64,000 nt of DNA from Plazaster borealis (taxonomy: Eukaryota; Echinodermata; Asteroidea; Forcipulatida; Labidiasteridae): contig CM037457.1 in assembly GCA_021014325.1 (NCBI GenBank), forward strand, positions 4,632,721 to 4,696,720, in the 5' to 3' direction. This document shows positions 24,501 through 30,500 of the stretch, piece after piece. Position 1 is the stretch's first letter. Every line of letters starts with the position of its first letter. The notes under the pieces are model-generated. The model ran no database searches and was not told the origin of the DNA. It was given only the letters and a program-made list of their open reading frames with translations. The position numbers and the translations under genes are program-made.

Positions 24501-27500
24501 GTAATTTCACAGCACTGGGCACAGAGTGTTATTGTTGCATTCATTACCATCACAAAGGGTAGATGTATTTTTCTTGTAGATAAGAGCCCTTGCAAATGAG
24601 ATGATCATCAATTGCTTTGCAATTTTGGTGATCCGTTGTGTTGGTATTCGTCAACACATGATGGTGCAAGATGAGAAATTAATCTTAGTTATACACAAAG
24701 GTTCACTCAGCTCCTTGTTTGTTCATACAATATATATACAGACTTAAAAATCAGTTTCAGCTACAGTCAATATTTTATCTATAAAGATAAAAAATTAAAA
24801 ATGCCTAGTCCCCTGTAGACCTTAAGCATTGACGTCATCCAGCCCCAACCTTAGAGGTACAACGATGATGAAACAATGGGGAAATGCACAGATTTGTACG
24901 CGCTGTGCACGGAACAACGACAAATAGTCAAAATTAGTTTGATTTCATACAACTTTATCTTTAATATTACAATGGTTTATCTCCACCATGCAATATCTTC
25001 ATTCCTACAAACTTGCTTCAGTTACTTATATCACTATTCTTACCGCATATTGTATGTGCTGTGCACAAGACAACGATAAATAGTCCAAATTAATTTGAGT
25101 GATTTCGTTCAAGTTGATCATTAACATTACAATGGTGTAATCCCCACCGTGCAAAATGTTCATTCCTACAAACTTGCTTCAGTTACTTATATCACTATTC
25201 AAACCGCATATTGTGCGCGCTGTGCACAAGACAACGTTAAAGAGTCAGAATTACTTTGAGTGATTTTGTTCAAGTTGATCTGTAACATTACAATGGTGTA
25301 TCTCCACCGTGCAAAGTGTTCATTCCTGCAAACTTGCTTCAGTTACTTATAGCACTGTTAATTGAGTTTGGATGCATGTGGGAGCACCCCCGATGAGTTT
25401 GGTATGGGTAGCACAGGTGTAACAGTGCACATGTATAAATAATGTGTATTTGATCATGTATATTGCTTCATCCACATCGGTGTATAGGTAAAAACCAAAT
25501 TATATTCTTTATCCTCAAAGCCCCTTACAGTAGTATTCATCTAGCCCTAAATATTCTTAAAACTCTCCAACTCCTTAGGAGTATGCAGCACCGGCTGCAG
25601 CAACTGTCTCTACCCTAACCCTCCCAGGGTACCCTTTTACTCCTGGGTGATGAGAAGCAATTATAGTATGGTGTCTTACCCAAGGACGCCAGGTCATGAC
25701 CGGGATTCGAACCCACACTCCGATGACTTATTCACCAGACCACATTGGCCAGAACACGCTAATACCTGTAGGGTCTGGCATCCGTAACCAAATTGTTTTG
25801 CTGACTATAGCAGCGAAATGTGCATTTAAGTAAACAATCAAGAAGAGTTTGCAGCGCGTGTGCTTGTTTTGTTGCGTCACTCATCTGCTCACAAGAACCT
25901 GGCCCAATTTTATAGAGCTGCTTAAGCACAAAAAGTATCAAAGCACAACAAAATGATGCTTACCAGAATAAGGTTACCAGCCAAAATACCATCTCACATG
26001 TACTATCTTCGGCTGGTATCCTGCTCATTTTTGCTAAGCAGAAATTGTTTAAAGGCATCGTACACGTTTGGTAATTGTCAAAGACCAGTGTTCTCACTTG
26101 GTGTATCCCAACATATGCATAAAATAACAAGCCTGTGAAAATTTGGGCTTAATTGGTCATCGAAGTTGCAAGAAAATGACGAAAGAAAAACACCCTTGTT
26201 GTACAAATTTGTGTGCTTTCAGTTAGGAATAAAAGACTTCTAGCTAGAGGTCTTTTATTATTTTAGTGAAAAACTACCTCTTTCTCAAAAACTACGTTAC
26301 TTCAGAGGGAGTCGTTTCCTACAATGTTTTATACTATCAACAGCTCTCTGTTGCTCGTTACCAAGTAAGTTTTTATGCTAATAGATATTTTGAGTAATTA
26401 CCAAATGTGTATGATGCCTTTAAGCAGTATTATTTTCTGCTTAAGCAGCTCTATGAAATTGGGCCCTGCTGGCAGGTTAGCATTTCTTTTGCTTTGCTTA
26501 GGCTAAGCTGTGTTTATGAAATTCAAACAGTGCCGAGGGCTGCTCCAGAAAATGTCTGCTTACAGACTTTATGAAATTGGCTCCTGATTCAATATTCCTA
26601 TGCGTAGCATCTCTATAAAATTAGCCCAATTTCAGGCCTGGAATTAACACGGAGGCCATAGCCTCTGTTGCCCCTGATCTTGGCCTTGGTGCCCCTTCAA
26701 AAGTTTCCCATAGACCTCAAGATTTTCCAATAGATCTGCCCTTTCCAAAATGAAAATGTTCCTAGCCCTTTCAAAGATGAAATTTCCAGGCCTTCAATTT
26801 ACACCAGAATAAGGGTTTAAATCCTGGTCTGACACTCATCCATAACATTTATCCGCACACTTAAAAAATGTACATGTTGGAAGTCCTCTGTGATTTTGAT
26901 AAATCTTTTTTTTTATTCGTTTTTTTTAAAAGAATGCATACTAGGAAATGGCTAAAATGTAAACATTGCTTTTTACTTTTGTTGCCATCTTGGATTGTAG
27001 ATTACATGCATTGGGTGGAAAGGCTGCGCAAGGGTAAGACAATCGATAATGTGCATGCGTTCACACTGGTAGGATTATTTTTCTTTTGTGTCTTTTTGTT
27101 TGTCTTTCTTCTATGGTTGCCTCTTTTTTTTTTAATGAGATATCGCCCAACCCAAAAGGCTGCTCGGCCACTTCAAGGTGAGGGCTACACTTATACTGTC
27201 ACCAGGGGCACGTTGCCACCTACTCCTGGGGCTGAAACGGGTTGCCCCCTTTACAGTCCGTAAGGATGTAGGCATGGGTATCATCCACTAGGAGCCTGGC
27301 TGGTAGAGCAGAATGCACAACCTTCCCAACTTTTTATGAAGCAATTATGGTTAAGTGCCTTGCTCAAGGGCACAAAGGTCACGACCGGGATTCGAACCCA
27401 CACACTGCTACTGACAACACCAGAGATTGGGTCCGGTGAACTAGACCGCTCGGCCACGGCACGCCAGTGAGTTTAGATTCTTTACATGGGTAGGGTTAGT

Positions 27501-30500
27501 GGCGTCTGTTTCCTGAAAAGATCCAAACCTAACCGATGTCAGCAGGGATAGGCCTATGTAATGAGTACTGTTAAGTTCTCTGTTGGCGGGACAGACGTAT
27601 CCATCCCCATACTGTGGTTTGGGCACTGGCCTGGTGACCAGTCTTGTTTCTTTATCTTTTTCTTCCATTCTGTGCATTTTGAAATGTGGTATGCGCTTTT
27701 GATCATTTTTTATGTAAGGGATGGAAAATCAATTTTAATTTATTATTATTATTATTATTCATGTTGTCTGAGTGGATTAAACTCGGTATTTGGTGTGGTA
27801 TCTTTTCTTTTGGTTTTATTTTCTCGTGATTGATAGTACTAACATGTAGAGTATCGGGACTAAATGCCATCATTCCTATTGGCTTGATTCATTTTTTGTC
27901 TAGCATGTGGCAAGTTTTCATCGGAACTGTTTCAGAAGTGCCAAGAAAAGACACATAGCGTATCATGTGACATTTATTTGACACTAACAGAATATACAAT
28001 GTCCATCATTATAACTTTAATAGTAATAACAGTAATTTACAGGCAACCATTCTCAGGCAATCTCCAAGAAGAAAAGGCACACACATTTGAACGTTCACAT
28101 ATTTTATTGTTGGGGATCGTAAGACACTGTTTGAAAAAATTACTTGTATGCTACCAAAGTTGTCCTGTAGCATGCACTGCAGTTGGTTGCCTCCAAGTTG
28201 CCGGTAAAAATTGCCTCGTGTGACAAGGTTCTGTTCGGAATAGCTGCACAACAAAACTAACCCCATAACAAATGACAGTTGGTATACCAAATCAAGATGC
28301 AAACGTGCCTTACCACTGCGGCTTCCATATTTTGAGCCACAAACAGGTCAAAGGTAACGAGCCACCTCTCAGAGTTAAGCCCGGTTCATACTTCCTGCGA
28401 ATGCGAATGCGAATGCGATACGAATTTTGACGTCACAGGGCTGTTTTCGCAGCGAATGTTTCGCAGGAGTTCAGCACAAGTCAACTGATGAGAATTATTT
28501 GTTGCGAATTTGTGACGTCAAAATTCGCATTCGCATTCGCAGGAAGTATGAACCGGGCTTTACTCATGGAAAATTCAACCCAGTAGCACATTTATTGCTC
28601 TTCTAACCTCCCTTTTTTTCAGATGTCAAATGTCATACTTTAGGACTTTATTTGATTGTTTGATTGTTTGATTTTTTTTCTCAAGTTTCAATGAGACTTC
28701 GCGATTGCTGAACAAACTTTTCAAGAGGACTCCCAGTTCCTCAAGGAGGGTGGCTGAAAACTACGATCTGTCACAGCGTAAGTGTGTATTAGAAATAAAC
28801 AGTTACCTTCTAGAATCTACCTTTTACAGTTTGTTGTGTGGGTTGTCACTCTTCACATGGATAAGGTTTAAGAAAACAAAATGAAGTGAGTGTAATTCAC
28901 CGTATTTTTGACCGCGTGAGGGCGCGTGTGGACTAATTTTTACGTGATGAAAAACAAGTAAACAAACGGGTTTTTTAATTTCTGTTGTTATTATGTTAAT
29001 GTATTTCGTCATTGATGCAAGAAAACTACATACAGGCAATTAAAATAAGATGAAACTGTAATTGTGATGCAAGACATACCCTGAAGAAAGCGCCCTCTTG
29101 CGGTCAAGAATATGATCAATTAGACAAGTCTTACACCATTTCCCAAAAGACTGACAGGCAGTTTGCCTTTTCCGTATCTCTGGAATCAGTTGTCACATCA
29201 AAAAAATTGTTCAATACGTTTTGAGGTATTCTGGCACCACCCCAACACCTCTTTGAAATTGTTCTTCTTCGTTGTTACCGTGGCTTCATTCCACCCTAGT
29301 GAACAACGTAGTCGTTGGCCAACATAAGGGGTCTTGTCAAAATTAATCCAGGACAGGTAGTCGAATAACAATTCTCTGATGTAAATTTTGTTGGATTTCC
29401 GTCGGACTGTATTTCATGAGAGACATGGGTTTTGCTCGCTGAAAAGCACACAGTTCTCCGATGCACTAAAGGCATGCCCTCTGCAATGCACCCCGCTGAG
29501 CTCTCTGCAGTTTGACTGGCTGATGAAATGTAGTATAAACGAACTTGCGTTTGGAGTGATCTGGAAGGTTGGAGGTCATTATATTTAACAAAGATGTGTA
29601 GTGTGAATTTTTTTTAGTGAGACATATAGAGACCCCCTGCTTGTTTTCCAGTAGATAGCAATCTAAGTCTCTGCGGTTTGTGAACAAATGTAACCCCAGG
29701 CACTGTGAACTTCTCCCATGTTTTCTCCGACCCCCAATTTCAAACAAGGAGAATTAACGGCAAGTTAAAAAACCTTTTCCCGGACGGTACTTATCCGCTG
29801 GTTGTCCTGGACTAATTTTGAAAGCTCAGTTCAAGTGAAGTGCAAAACGAGGCAAAGGTCCTTGTGTCACAATTGGGAAAAACTGCATATTCTGATGGTT
29901 TGCATCACAAAAATTTGCTTTGTGTTTGCTTTTGCGTGCGGCTTATGTTAGTCACTGTTCACATTTTTCGCCAGCGCTGCATGCCCCCCCCCTTTTTGTG
30001 CTGAAAGGTAAAATATTTCATGTTGACCAAACATACCAAAACCTCAGGTTTCTTGAAAATTTGGAATGAGTGCAGTAGTTTGGAGCCACATTGTTTGTTC
30101 TCAACAGGTTGTTCCCATAGAAGCTTCGGGATGGAAATATACATTTCTCTATTTCTCTATGACAAGACATGGGCCCAATTTCATAGAGCTGCTTAAGGAC
30201 AAAAAGTAGCTAAGCACAACAAAATAATGCTTACTAGAATAAGGTTACCAGCCAAAATACCATTCCACATGTATCATCTGTGACTGGTATCCTGCTCCTT
30301 TTTTGGTTAGCAGAAAATTGTTAAGCAAGCAGCTCTATGAAATTGTGCCCTGGCGTAGCTCTTTTATAAGCACTCTTTGAAGTGGTATTAATTTCCTCAT
30401 TTTACATCCCTTACAACAGATGGATATGCTTTTTCACAAGAGGAGCATGGAGCTATTGCACAAGTAAGTCATGACTAGTAAATTCTCTGTTCTCATAACA

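Larger units (their letters stand above)
22852..28685 (+). other. ATP8A intron between exons u and v (5.8 kb)
   Basis: The longest intron of the traced gene, holding at least ten repeats, a triple tandem unit and SINEs. No extra exon is needed, because the flanking phases and the protein alignment are continuous across it. Confidence 0.8.
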
